Notes: generated by a model not told the origin, from the sequence alone. 35,839 nt of DNA from an uncultured Ruminiclostridium sp. (GCA_910579265.1 CAJTTE010000026.1:1-35839); one strand, 5' to 3'. Shown: positions 24,665-32,847, counted from the first letter of the stretch. Program-made: numbers and translations.

Positions 24665-25276
24665 AAATAACAACAGATGAATTTATTAAGAAAAATAAAA
24701 TCACAGTATTTGTTGAAGGAAACCTGAAAAATAATAAATTTGATATAAGAAAAACGGAAGCCGGATCGGAATCAAAGGATATGTCTGAAATGCCGATCCT
24801 TCACAATACACCCAAAAAGCTTTCAAAGCATATGAAGCATGCGGTAACTCCGCTCCGTCCTCAGATCCTGGGGCAGGGAGCCGCTTGGTGCGTATTGTGT
24901 CAATATGATAAAAAACGTGTTTTTGCGCTTTTTATGACAGGCTTTCTGATAATCCGAGTGATGATACATCCTTCGCCACGAGTTTGAATACACGTCTAAA
25001 AGAGGTGCTTGAAGAGACCGAGCTTGGCAGCTCGGCAGACGAATCCTGAGTTTCTGTTATTTAAGGCAATACCGCACAATGACCGCCTGACGGCTTTGCG
25101 TGCGGCTTGCTTGCATATATTCCGTCAGCTTACACAAATTCTCCTTGAAATACGTCGTCAGTATTTCTGCGCCGAATTTATGCAAGCTGACGTAAAATCT
25201 GACTTCGCAATTCACTCGCAATCATTGTGCGGTGTTGACTTAAAAAAAGTGTATATCATAAAAAGGGGGGAGACAT
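24665..25276. other. Intergenic, possible gene remnant plus repeat
   Basis: A frame from about 24664 to 24987 stays open without a start codon at its head and could be a broken gene (ITVFVEGNLKNNKFDI), but no family was recognised. 25060-25244 is repeat family 1. GGGGGGAG near 25265 is the ribosome binding site of the next gene. Confidence 0.4.
25060..25244 (+). repeat. MITE-like repeat family 1, copy 4
   Basis: A 185-bp element, three bases longer than the others because CGTCAGTATT became CGTCGTCAGTATT. It starts TTTAAGGCAATACCGCACAA and ends GTGCGGTGTTGACTTAAA. It lies 33 bases upstream of rqcH and so must be within its leader or promoter region. Confidence 0.9.
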
Positions 25277-27025
25277 ATGTCCCTTGACGGCGCATATTTA
25301 TCCTTAATCAGGCAGGAACTGATAAACAAAGGGCTTATAGGCTCCCGTGCGGATAAAATACATCAGCCCGCCCGCGACGAACTGACGTTTACCTTCAGAG
25401 GCTTTAAAGGAGGGGTCAAGATCGCCATGTCCGCCAATCCTTCGGCTGCCCGTGTTTGTATTACCGGGGGAATAACTGATAATCCACAGTCTCCCCCCAT
25501 GTTCTGCATGCTGCTTCGCAAGCATTTAAGCGGCGGAAGGCTTCTGGATATTACGCAGGACGGACTGGAACGGGTCCTGTCCTTTGACTTCGAATGCGTA
25601 AACGAAATAGGGGATATAGTCCGCAACAGGCTTTCGGCGGAGCTGTTGGGACGATGCAGCAATATAATACTGCTTACGGAGAAAAACGGGGAATGGCGTG
25701 TCATAGACAGCATAAAGCGTATCGGCGACGATGTTTCGGCGGTTCGGCGAATACTTCCCGGTATCCTTTACGAAGCGCCGCCCAAGGAAAACCGGCTCGA
25801 CCTTCGCCTTTGCAGCACAGAAGAAGCCGTGGAAAGACTTTTAAAGGTTCCGGAGCAAAAACTCGAAAAAGCGCTTATAAAGGCCTTTGAAGGAGTAAGT
25901 CCCATTTTATGCAGAGAGTGGGCTTATTATACCTCAAAGGATATTGACATAACCTGCTCCTGTCTTGAAGAAAAAGACAGGCAGGAACGATTCGGTTTCT
26001 TTTTAAAGAAGCTTAAGAACATTCTGGAAAAAGGGGGGGAAGGATATTTTACCGTTTTTGACAAAAACGGAAAACCCGTTGATTTTACTTTCATCCCTAC
26101 GGAACAGTACGGCTCCGAAATGGTGCACAAGCGCTTCGATTCACCATCGGAGCTGCTTGACAGCTTTTTTTCCGGAAGAGCCAATGCGGAGCGTATGAAA
26201 CAGCGGTCGGGAGACCTGCTTAAATCCATACTTGCGGTTTATAACCGTACAGCTAAGAAAATAGAGCTTCAGAAGGGGGAGCTTTCCGCCTGTTCGGAGC
26301 GGGAGGTTTTCCGAGTCCGGGGCGATCTTCTTTCCGCAAATATCTACCGGATGGAAAAGGGCATGAACGAGATCACCGTTGACAACTACCTTACGGGAGA
26401 GCGTGAAACCATAAAGCTTGACGTTCGCCTTACTCCTTCACAGAACGCTCAGAAATGCTACGGCGAATACCGTAAGCTTGACACCGCCGAAAAAATGCTT
26501 ACAAAGCTTATCGAGCAGGAAAAGCAGGAGCTTGTCTATTTAGACAGCGTATTTGACGCGGCGGCAAGAGCGCAGACCGACGCGGAATTACAGGAAATAC
26601 GTCTTGAGCTGTCTCAGTCCGGATATCTTAAAAAAGGCAGGAACAAGACCTCCGATAAATCCGTCAAGCCGTTGCAGCCTCTTAAATTCAAATCTATGGA
26701 CGGCTTTGACATATGGGTGGGCAGAAACAATATCCAGAACGATAAGCTTACATTAAAGACCGCAAAGGGCGACGACCTGTGGCTTCATACCAAGGATATC
26801 CCCGGCTCTCACGTCATAGTTTTCGCCAAGGGCCGTGAAATACCCGACAGCACCATACTCGAGGCCGCCCGCCTTGCCGCTTCAAATTCAAAGGCAAAGG
26901 GCGGAACAAAGATACCCGTCGATTACACAAAAGTCCGTTATGTAAAAAAACCGAACGGCGCAAAACCGGGAATGGTCATATTTACAAACAACAAGACCGT
27001 TTTAGTGGACGGAGATGCGGAGTAA
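25277..27025 (+). CDS. rqcH: Ribosome quality control protein RqcH (NEMF family)
   Basis: A 582-residue NFACT protein, often annotated as fibronectin-binding protein. In B. subtilis RqcH binds stalled 50S-peptidyl-tRNA complexes and directs C-terminal alanine tailing. NFACT-N covers about 1-210 (LIRQELINKGLIGSRADKIHQP, NPQSPPMFCMLLRKHL). A coiled-coil middle follows (about 300-440). NFACT-R covers about 460-582 (GFDIWVGRNNIQND and DLWLHTKDIPGSHV). The residue pair equivalent to the DR motif appears as Glu98-Arg99. GGGGGGAG precedes ATG 25277. A family 1 repeat lies just upstream, and a hypothetical gene follows with almost no gap. Confidence 0.95.
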   Translation: MSLDGAYLSLIRQELINKGLIGSRADKIHQPARDELTFTFRGFKGGVKIAMSANPSAARVCITGGITDNPQSPPMFCMLLRKHLSGGRLLDITQDGLERVLSFDFECVNEIGDIVRNRLSAELLGRCSNIILLTEKNGEWRVIDSIKRIGDDVSAVRRILPGILYEAPPKENRLDLRLCSTEEAVERLLKVPEQKLEKALIKAFEGVSPILCREWAYYTSKDIDITCSCLEEKDRQERFGFFLKKLKNILEKGGEGYFTVFDKNGKPVDFTFIPTEQYGSEMVHKRFDSPSELLDSFFSGRANAERMKQRSGDLLKSILAVYNRTAKKIELQKGELSACSEREVFRVRGDLLSANIYRMEKGMNEITVDNYLTGERETIKLDVRLTPSQNAQKCYGEYRKLDTAEKMLTKLIEQEKQELVYLDSVFDAAARAQTDAELQEIRLELSQSGYLKKGRNKTSDKSVKPLQPLKFKSMDGFDIWVGRNNIQNDKLTLKTAKGDDLWLHTKDIPGSHVIVFAKGREIPDSTILEAARLAASNSKAKGGTKIPVDYTKVRYVKKPNGAKPGMVIFTNNKTVLVDGDAE

Positions 27026-27050
27026 TACGGATAAGGAGCGCAAAGCGAAA

Positions 27051-27749
27051 ATGGATATTTACTATAATGTTCCGCTGAGATTTTCGGCGGGTAAATTCGG
27101 ATTTTATGAGCTGCCTCAGACGGAGGAAGGCATCGAGCTTTGCTATGACGACGATTATGATATCCTGTCATACGACGAACCGAAATACAAAAGCGAAGTA
27201 AAGCTTTACTCCGTGCCTAAGGAGTTGATGCCGAAAGCGATAGCGGCTTATTATAACGGTTCGGGGGCGCTTGAACGTATAGAAATAGCATCGGCCGATA
27301 AAATAAGGTTATTATATATCCGATTAGTTGATACTTCCAGCTCCGAAACGTGCATTGAGGAATTTATAAAGAAACAGTCGGACAAGCTTTCGGAAGAAAT
27401 CCTGAAGCGCAGAAATATCGCCCGTCTCTTTATCGATTATTATTACGACGGCGAAAATGCGGATCTTGCCGTTGAAACGGCCACGGCGGAGGAAATGAAA
27501 GAAGTTGTCGAATATTATCACGGTGATTTGGATGCTGCGGATAACGGCGGAAATTATCCCGGAGGTGACAACAGGATAAAATTTGACGATGAAGCCCTTG
27601 GGGTCATTCTCCTTTGTTCCGAAAAAAACTACAGACATAAGCTTTTCGACTCGGCCGTTAAGCTGGCGGAAAATCGCATTCTGGAGAATATTTCGGACCG
27701 TCTCGATAAAACCGAGGATTTTAAGTTTATTTCCGAAGAATATGATTAA
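27051..27749 (+). CDS. Hypothetical protein following rqcH
   Basis: About 232 residues, acidic, no signal peptide or membrane segment, rich in Tyr and Asp (CYDDDYDILSYDE). I do not recognise a family. AAGGAG at 27033-27038 precedes ATG 27051 by 12 bases. An in-frame ATG at 27015 would overlap the rqcH end by 11 bases but has no properly placed ribosome binding site. The close spacing implies co-transcription with rqcH. Codon usage resembles that of neighbours. The stop codon is followed immediately by a truncated and then a full copy of hairpin repeat family 3. A cytoplasmic globular protein is the most that can be said. Confidence 0.75.
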   Translation: MDIYYNVPLRFSAGKFGFYELPQTEEGIELCYDDDYDILSYDEPKYKSEVKLYSVPKELMPKAIAAYYNGSGALERIEIASADKIRLLYIRLVDTSSSETCIEEFIKKQSDKLSEEILKRRNIARLFIDYYYDGENADLAVETATAEEMKEVVEYYHGDLDAADNGGNYPGGDNRIKFDDEALGVILLCSEKNYRHKLFDSAVKLAENRILENISDRLDKTEDFKFISEEYD

Positions 27750-27792
27750 TACCGATCTCTTTTAAAGCTATGGAATCAGTGCTCCGGATGCT
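27750..27792 (+). repeat. Truncated copy of repeat family 3
   Basis: ACCGATCTCTTTTAAAGC followed by GGAATCAGTGCTCCGGATGC parallels the left half of the full copy that begins at 27794. It abuts the stop codon of the preceding gene. Confidence 0.5.
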
Positions 27793-27793
27793 T

Positions 27794-27887
27794 ATACTAA
27801 TCCCTTTTAAAACTGTTGGATTAGTGTTTGGGGTGCAATCCCTTTTAAAACTGCGGGTATTACGGCAGTTTAAAAAGGGATTGGTAT
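27794..27887 (+). repeat. 94-bp hairpin repeat family 3, copy 2
   Basis: It differs at three positions from 18063-18156. CCCTTTTAAAACTGC pairs with GCAGTTTAAAAAGGG with one mismatch, and CTAATCC/GGATTAG forms an alternative upstream hairpin. It lies 58 bases upstream of valS, where a T-box might be expected; no T-box motif is present. Confidence 0.9.
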
Positions 27888-27945
27888 TAGATAAGGTTTT
27901 ATGCCGACCCGATCACGATTTAAAAAGAAAGGACATAAAGATAAA

Positions 27946-30564
27946 ATGAAAAAAGAACTTGCCAAAACCTACTCCCCGAAGGATTTTGAGGACAGGCTGT
28001 ATAAATACTGGGAGGAGAGCGGCTTTTTTAAGGCGGAGAGAGATCCCGATAAAAAGCCCTATACGATAGTTATGCCTCCGCCGAACATTACCGGACAGCT
28101 CCATATGGGACATGCCCTCGACTGTACCTTGCAGGATATACTTATCCGTTTTAAAAGAATGGAGGGCTATGCCGCACTTTGGCTTCCCGGCACCGACCAT
28201 GCCGCTTTAGCTACCGAGGCGAAGATCGTTTCGGAAATGAAAAAAGAAGGGGTTACAAAGTATCAGCTGGGCCGCGACGGCTTTATGAAACGTGCCTGGG
28301 ATTGGAACGACAAATACGGCGGAAGGATCAAAGAACAGCAAAGGAAAATGGGTTCCTCATGCGACTGGAGCCGTGACCGCTTTACCATGGACGAGGGCTG
28401 CTCCAAAGCTGTGCAGAAGGTATTTATGGATCTTTACGACAAGGGCCTTATTTACCGGGGGGAGCGCATTATAAACTGGTGTCCCAGCTGCAAGACCTCC
28501 ATTTCCGACATTGAGACCGAATATGAGGAGCAGGACGGCTTTTTCTGGCATATAAACTATCCCTTTGCCGACGGCAGCGGCTTTGTTGAAATAGCCACCA
28601 CCCGTCCCGAAACCCTTTTGGGCGATACCGCCGTTGCGGTAAATCCCAAGGACAAGCGTTATACGGATATTGTGGGCAAAATGCTTAAGCTGCCTCTTAC
28701 CGACAGAGAGATCCCCGTTGTTGCCGACGATTATGTTGATATGGAATTCGGTACCGGCTGTGTTAAGATTACTCCCGCACACGATCCCAACGACTTTGAG
28801 GTAGGCAAACGCCATGATCTGCCTGTTATCCATATGATGAACGACGACGCCACCATTAAAGAGGGCGTTGGCGGCAAATATGCCGGCATGGACAGATATG
28901 AGGCGCGCAAGGCTATGGTCAAGGATCTGGAGGAGCAGGGGCTGCTTGTCAAGGTCGAGCCTCACAGGCACAACGTAGGCACCTGTCAGCGCTGCGGCAC
29001 TACCGTTGAGCCTACCGCCTCCCTGCAATGGTTCGTTAAGATGAAGGAGCTGGCTCAGCCTGCTATTGACGTTGTTAAAAGCGGCGAGCTGAGATATGTA
29101 CCCAAGCGTTTTGAAAACAGCTATCTTTTCTGGATGGAGAATATAAGAGACTGGTGCATTTCCCGCCAGATATGGTGGGGTCACAGAATACCCGCTTACT
29201 ATTGTCAAAACAAGGACTGCGGCCATACCGAAATAACCCTTGACGGCATAGATAAATGCCCGAAATGCGGCGCACCTGTGGTACAGGACGAGGATACCCT
29301 TGATACATGGTTCAGTTCCGCTCTCTGGCCCTTCTCCACATTAGGCTGGCCCGAGAAAACCCCCGACTATGAATATTTTTATCCCACCCAGACCCTTGTA
29401 ACGGGTTATGATATAATAACCTTCTGGGTATCGAGAATGATTTTTTCGGGAATTGAGCACACGGGAGAAAAGCCCTTTAAGGACGTTCTTATACACGGAC
29501 TTGTAAGGGACGAGCAGGGACGCAAGATGTCCAAATCCCTCGGAAACGGCGTGGATCCCCTCGAAATAATCGACAAGTACGGCGCGGACGCACTCCGGCT
29601 TACGTTAGTAACCGGCAATGCTCCCGGAAACGATATGCGCTGGACGGAAACAAAGGTGACAAATTCCCGAAATTTTATAAACAAGCTTTGGAACGCATCA
29701 CGCTTTATTCTGATGAACCTGCCCGAGAGCTTTGAGAAAGCAACTCTGCCCGCGGAAATGCCTATAGAGGATAAATGGGCACTGTCGCTGTTCAACGATA
29801 TGGTGAAGAACGTAACCGCCAATCTGGAAGCCTATGAATTAGGCGTAGCGGTACAAAATATCTATGATTTTACATGGGATATTTTCTGCGACTGGTACAT
29901 CGAGCTTACCAAGCCCAGAATTGCAGAGGGCGGCGATAATGCCCGGGCGGCGCAAAATGTTCTTGTATACATTATGGCGGGCATTCTGAAAATGCTCCAC
30001 CCCTTTATTCCCTTTGTTACAGAGGAAATATGGCAATCGCTCCCTCACGGCGAGGCGGAAAGCATTATGCTTACCGAATGGTGCGTATATGACGAAAAGC
30101 TGAACTTCAAAAAGGATCAGGAGGACTTTTCAAAGATAGTTGATGCGATCAAGGCGGTTCGCATCCAGAGAAGCGAGCTTAATGTTCCTCCCTCAAAGAA
30201 AGCGTCTATGGAGATAGAAACACAGGAAACCGGGCTGTTTAAGAGCTGCGAAAGCTTCTTTGTAAAGCTGGCAGGCGCATCGGCCGTTGAGATAACGGAG
30301 AGGGTTCAAAACACCGAGGGCAAGATGACCGCAGTTACCGCTTCCGCAAGAATCTTCACTCCCAAGGACGAGCTTGTGGACTCCGAGAAGGAAGCCGCAA
30401 GAATCGAAAAGGAGATAAAAGCAGTTCAAAAGGATATAGATTTTCTGAGTAAAAAGCTCGGTAATCCCGGATTCTTAGCGAAAGCGCCGGCGGAACAGAT
30501 CGAGAACGAACGGGCAAAGCTGGCTAAGGCGGAAGAGAAGATGAGGAAGCTTAAGCAAGGGTAA
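27946..30564 (+). CDS. valS: Valyl-tRNA synthetase
   Basis: An 872-residue class I aminoacyl-tRNA synthetase that charges tRNA-Val and edits mischarged Thr. It contains PPPNITGQLHMGHALD with the HIGH motif as HMGH (53-56), and KMSKS at about 527-531. The editing domain (about 190-350) has ATTRPETLLGDTAVAV. A Cys-rich insert includes CQRCG and CPKCG, a probable zinc site. The anticodon-binding region is followed by a C-terminal coiled coil (about 805-872). The start ATG 27946 has AGAAAGGA 12 bases upstream; an in-frame ATG at 27901 adds 15 poorly conserved residues. The usual partner folC does not follow. A terminator lies about 300 bases downstream. Confidence 0.98.
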   Translation: MKKELAKTYSPKDFEDRLYKYWEESGFFKAERDPDKKPYTIVMPPPNITGQLHMGHALDCTLQDILIRFKRMEGYAALWLPGTDHAALATEAKIVSEMKKEGVTKYQLGRDGFMKRAWDWNDKYGGRIKEQQRKMGSSCDWSRDRFTMDEGCSKAVQKVFMDLYDKGLIYRGERIINWCPSCKTSISDIETEYEEQDGFFWHINYPFADGSGFVEIATTRPETLLGDTAVAVNPKDKRYTDIVGKMLKLPLTDREIPVVADDYVDMEFGTGCVKITPAHDPNDFEVGKRHDLPVIHMMNDDATIKEGVGGKYAGMDRYEARKAMVKDLEEQGLLVKVEPHRHNVGTCQRCGTTVEPTASLQWFVKMKELAQPAIDVVKSGELRYVPKRFENSYLFWMENIRDWCISRQIWWGHRIPAYYCQNKDCGHTEITLDGIDKCPKCGAPVVQDEDTLDTWFSSALWPFSTLGWPEKTPDYEYFYPTQTLVTGYDIITFWVSRMIFSGIEHTGEKPFKDVLIHGLVRDEQGRKMSKSLGNGVDPLEIIDKYGADALRLTLVTGNAPGNDMRWTETKVTNSRNFINKLWNASRFILMNLPESFEKATLPAEMPIEDKWALSLFNDMVKNVTANLEAYELGVAVQNIYDFTWDIFCDWYIELTKPRIAEGGDNARAAQNVLVYIMAGILKMLHPFIPFVTEEIWQSLPHGEAESIMLTEWCVYDEKLNFKKDQEDFSKIVDAIKAVRIQRSELNVPPSKKASMEIETQETGLFKSCESFFVKLAGASAVEITERVQNTEGKMTAVTASARIFTPKDELVDSEKEAARIEKEIKAVQKDIDFLSKKLGNPGFLAKAPAEQIENERAKLAKAEEKMRKLKQG

Positions 30565-30693
30565 GAATATTTTATAAATAACAGACCTGATCAAAGCCAT
30601 CATTTAATTGATGATCTGTACTTGCCTAAAAGGGCGTATTACGGGTTCATCCCATAAAGGGGCAGCTTAAGAGCTGACATAACATCAGGAGCT

Positions 30694-30862
30694 ATCCTTA
30701 AAAAGGGCAAACCGCACAAATTCCGCTAACCGCAGACGCTTTGCGCATAAAAGAATGCCGATGATCAGCTCAAAGAAAACTACGAGATACTCTCGTATTT
30801 ATCCGTTTTTTCATTGAAGCCGACCCGCTTTCAACATTTGCTTTGTTTTCAGATATGCCTTA
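30694..30862 (-). repeat. Repeat family 4, copy after valS
   Basis: The right end is GCTTTGTTTTCAGATATGCC, nearly identical to the 8705 end. The interior includes TACGAGATACTCTCGTATTT and CCGCACAAATTCCGCTAACC. It lies between the valS stop codon and its terminator, ending 8 bases before the terminator stem. Confidence 0.65.
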
Positions 30863-30869
30863 ATATCAC

Positions 30870-30899
30870 AGACAGCCGTTTCAGCGGCTGTCTTTTTTT
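30870..30899 (+). terminator. Intrinsic terminator, presumably for valS
   Basis: AGACAGCCG (30870-30878) and CGGCTGTCT (30885-30893) form a 9-bp stem with a 6-base loop, followed by an uninterrupted run of seven T. This is a classical terminator. Confidence 0.92.
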
Positions 30900-31008
30900 G
30901 TGCCTTGATTCCTGATACGCGTAAACGGGTCAATAATTCCTTCAATGACGATAAAATAAGGATAAGAAAGCCAGAAGAAAAGAAGGGCAAGAATATGCCT
31001 GCGGATTT

Positions 31009-31069
31009 TGTAACCGATCTGTAACCGTATTGTAAACAAATTGTAAACGGATTGTAACCGAATTGTAAT
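31009..31069 (+). promoter_or_regulatory. Six TGTAA half-sites with an exact 11-bp period (WalR-like)
   Basis: TGTAAC (31009), TGTAAC (31020), TGTAAA (31031), TGTAAA (31042), TGTAAC (31053) and TGTAAT (31064) recur every 11 bases with 5-base spacers. Each pair fits the published WalR consensus TGTWAH-N5-TGTWAH. The last half-site overlaps the first base of the -35 box of the downstream promoter, the position expected for an OmpR-family activator, or for repression by occlusion. Confidence 0.8.
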
Positions 31070-31097
31070 TGACTATCGGGGGAACCGGCAATATAAT
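31069..31097 (+). promoter_or_regulatory. Sigma-A type promoter of the NlpC/P60 lipoprotein gene
   Basis: TTGACT (31069-31074) and TATAAT (31092-31097) with a 17-base spacer. The predicted leader is about 145 bases and includes a TGTTTTG/CAAAACA hairpin near 31157-31180. Confidence 0.8.
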
Positions 31098-31246
31098 ATA
31101 ATTAAAGAAGGGATACAGCCAAGGTAAAGCAGAGCTTATATCCTAACAATAAATGTATGTTTTGTTTCAGCATGCAAAACAAAATATATATTCTTATTCT
31201 TTAAATCAAAAGCTATTTTATAGATAATGAAAGTGAGGAAAATAAA

Positions 31247-32044
31247 ATGAAAAAAAGAAATATAAATATAGCAGCTTGCCTTATCTCAATAATTATGGCA
31301 GCATCATTTACCGCTTGTACCGAAGGAAGCAATAACGAAACGAACAACACCGGCAATACAACCGAAACATCAATTACAACCGCAGACAAAACAGCCGAAG
31401 AAAGCGGAAAGCCTCAGGAAAGCACCGGGGAAGAGAACAGCAAAACGCCCGAAGAAAGCAAAAAACCGCAGGAGGATACCAAAGTCGGAGAAAATAAGCT
31501 TTCGCAGGAGGGCAAGACCCCGGCAAAGGGCGAGGCGGAAGGCGATAAACCGGATAAATCCGAACCCGACAACGATAAAACGGGAGACAACAATTACACA
31601 CAAAACAACCATAAGCCGGAAAAACCCGTATTCAGCATCAACCCCACTCCTCTCACCAAGGAAAAGGGAAAAGGAGAATCTATCGCCAAGCTGGCGGCAG
31701 AGCAGGCGGGAATCATGTACAAGTTCGGCGGCGCTTCTCCCGACAAGGGCTTCGACAATTCCGGACTTATATATTACGCTCTTACCCAAAACGGCATCGA
31801 ATGCCCGAGATTAACATATCAAATAGCTGAAACAGGCAGCAAAATAGAATATGATCAGCTTCAGACAGGCGATCTGGCCTTTTTCGAATATGAAGGCGAC
31901 GGTATAGCCCATTTCGGCGGAGTTTATCTTGGGGAGGGCAAAATGGCCATAAGCATGTCCGATGATATTCCCGTCAAGATTGTTGATATCACCACCAATT
32001 ATTATAAGAGCACATTTGTCTGGGGAATATGCGTTGCAAGATAA
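31247..32044 (+). CDS. Lipoprotein with NlpC/P60 domain lacking the catalytic Cys
   Basis: A 265-residue exported lipoprotein. The signal peptide ends at SFTAC, so Cys24 would be lipidated. Residues 25-130 are a low-complexity Glu/Lys/Thr/Pro linker suited to spanning the wall. The NlpC/P60 domain (about 145-265) has GIMYKFGGASPDKGFDNSGL. The family motif is FDCSG, but here it is FDNSG, with Asn171 (codon AAT at 31757) where the nucleophilic Cys belongs. The catalytic His is retained as His222 (IAHFGGVYLG), and LQTGDLAFFE is present. Peptidoglycan hydrolysis is therefore unlikely; binding or sensing of stem peptides is possible. GTGAGG precedes ATG 31247. Expression is probably controlled through the TGTAA array upstream. 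Confidence 0.92.
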   Translation: MKKRNINIAACLISIIMAASFTACTEGSNNETNNTGNTTETSITTADKTAEESGKPQESTGEENSKTPEESKKPQEDTKVGENKLSQEGKTPAKGEAEGDKPDKSEPDNDKTGDNNYTQNNHKPEKPVFSINPTPLTKEKGKGESIAKLAAEQAGIMYKFGGASPDKGFDNSGLIYYALTQNGIECPRLTYQIAETGSKIEYDQLQTGDLAFFEYEGDGIAHFGGVYLGEGKMAISMSDDIPVKIVDITTNYYKSTFVWGICVAR

Positions 32045-32153
32045 GCAACGGGAAAATAATAAACGATAAATAATATACAAGTCCCGCAAATACAATAAGT
32101 TTTATTTTAAACCGCATTTTCGGAAATTTATAACAGCCTTACTCCGTGAAAAT

Positions 32154-32186
32154 CCCGAAGCCGCCGCATTATGCGGCGGCTTCGGG
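32154..32186 (+). terminator. Strong hairpin after the NlpC/P60 gene
   Basis: CCCGAAGCCGCCGCA (32154-32168) and TGCGGCGGCTTCGGG (32172-32186) form a perfect 15-bp stem with a TTA loop. The downstream CCATTTCTAT is a poor T tract, so termination is likely but not classical. Confidence 0.65.
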
Positions 32187-32654
32187 CCATTTCTATGACT
32201 CTTTAAAGAAATAACGCTTCTCTTTTCCGAAAACATGCAAATGCTTTTGCTTTTTACAAAAACCGCATAATCCGAAGGGACGTTCAAAACACGCTTTGTC
32301 GCCGGCAGTTCTTAGCAGCCCGCCGGCTGAACTGTTTTTGTATTCACAAAAAAGTAATACCTATCATTACGCAGTAAAAACGAATAAGTATAAATCCCGC
32401 AGAAAATCAAAAACATAGGTTTTTCTCAAATTATCTCCACAAGCTTAAAACCGTAAAACTTATAAGCAAATTATTACGGGTCATGCAGATAGCCGGATAA
32501 ATCCATTCAAAGGTTATTATAGACGGGCTTTCGGCATATACGGACATCCAATGTTAAATTTCAGCTTAAATATAATTTTTAAACATCATTCCGATCCGAT
32601 AACGACAATATTATCAAGAGTAATTTTATTTTACCGCCGCGCTTAAAGAAAATC

Positions 32655-32799
32655 GGGGGCTATACGAAAAGCAGCAGATCCCACAATTTCTGCTAACTGC
32701 CAAAACCCCCGAAATACTCTCGTATTTCTCCGTTTTTGCCTTGAAATCACAATGACTTTATCGTAATTGCATCAGCTTGTTTTCAGGTACGCCCTAAAA
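32655..32799 (-). repeat. Repeat family 4, copy beside the dapL terminator
   Basis: The right end GCTTGTTTTCAGGTACGCCC matches the family terminus. The interior has GAAATACTCTCGTATTTC and CCGTTTTTGCCTTGAAATCA, shared with the copies at 30694 and 6049. Its AAAAAA end provides the T tract of the neighbouring minus-strand terminator. Confidence 0.65.
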
Positions 32800-32804
32800 A
32801 ATTA

Positions 32805-32847
32805 CTTCGCCGGTTTAAACGCATTATTTTGCTTTAAACCGGCGAAG
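32805..32847 (-). terminator. Intrinsic terminator of the ANTAR-dapL unit
   Basis: CTTCGCCGGTTTAAA (32805-32819) and TTTAAACCGGCGAAG (32833-32847) form a perfect 15-bp stem. Read on the minus strand it is followed by TAATTTTTTAG, a T-rich tail, so it acts on transcripts coming from dapL about 370 bases away. Confidence 0.8.

Larger units (their letters stand above)
30565..31008. other. Intergenic between valS and the NlpC/P60 gene
   Basis: No gene. It contains a family 4 repeat (about 30694-30862) and an intrinsic terminator (30870-30899). The region from 30901 to 31008 is unremarkable and leads into the direct-repeat array. Confidence 0.6.

Noticed and set aside
27750..27945. T-box riboswitch expected upstream of valS
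   Set aside because: No AGGGTGGNACCGCG-like antiterminator motif or Stem I features; only the family 3 hairpin is present.
28357..29226. 289-codon frame opposite valS
   Set aside because: Shadow of the valS coding sequence.
31009..31069. Short direct repeats considered as a CRISPR array
   Set aside because: The period is 11 bases with 6-base units, far shorter than CRISPR repeats and spacers, and there are no cas genes.
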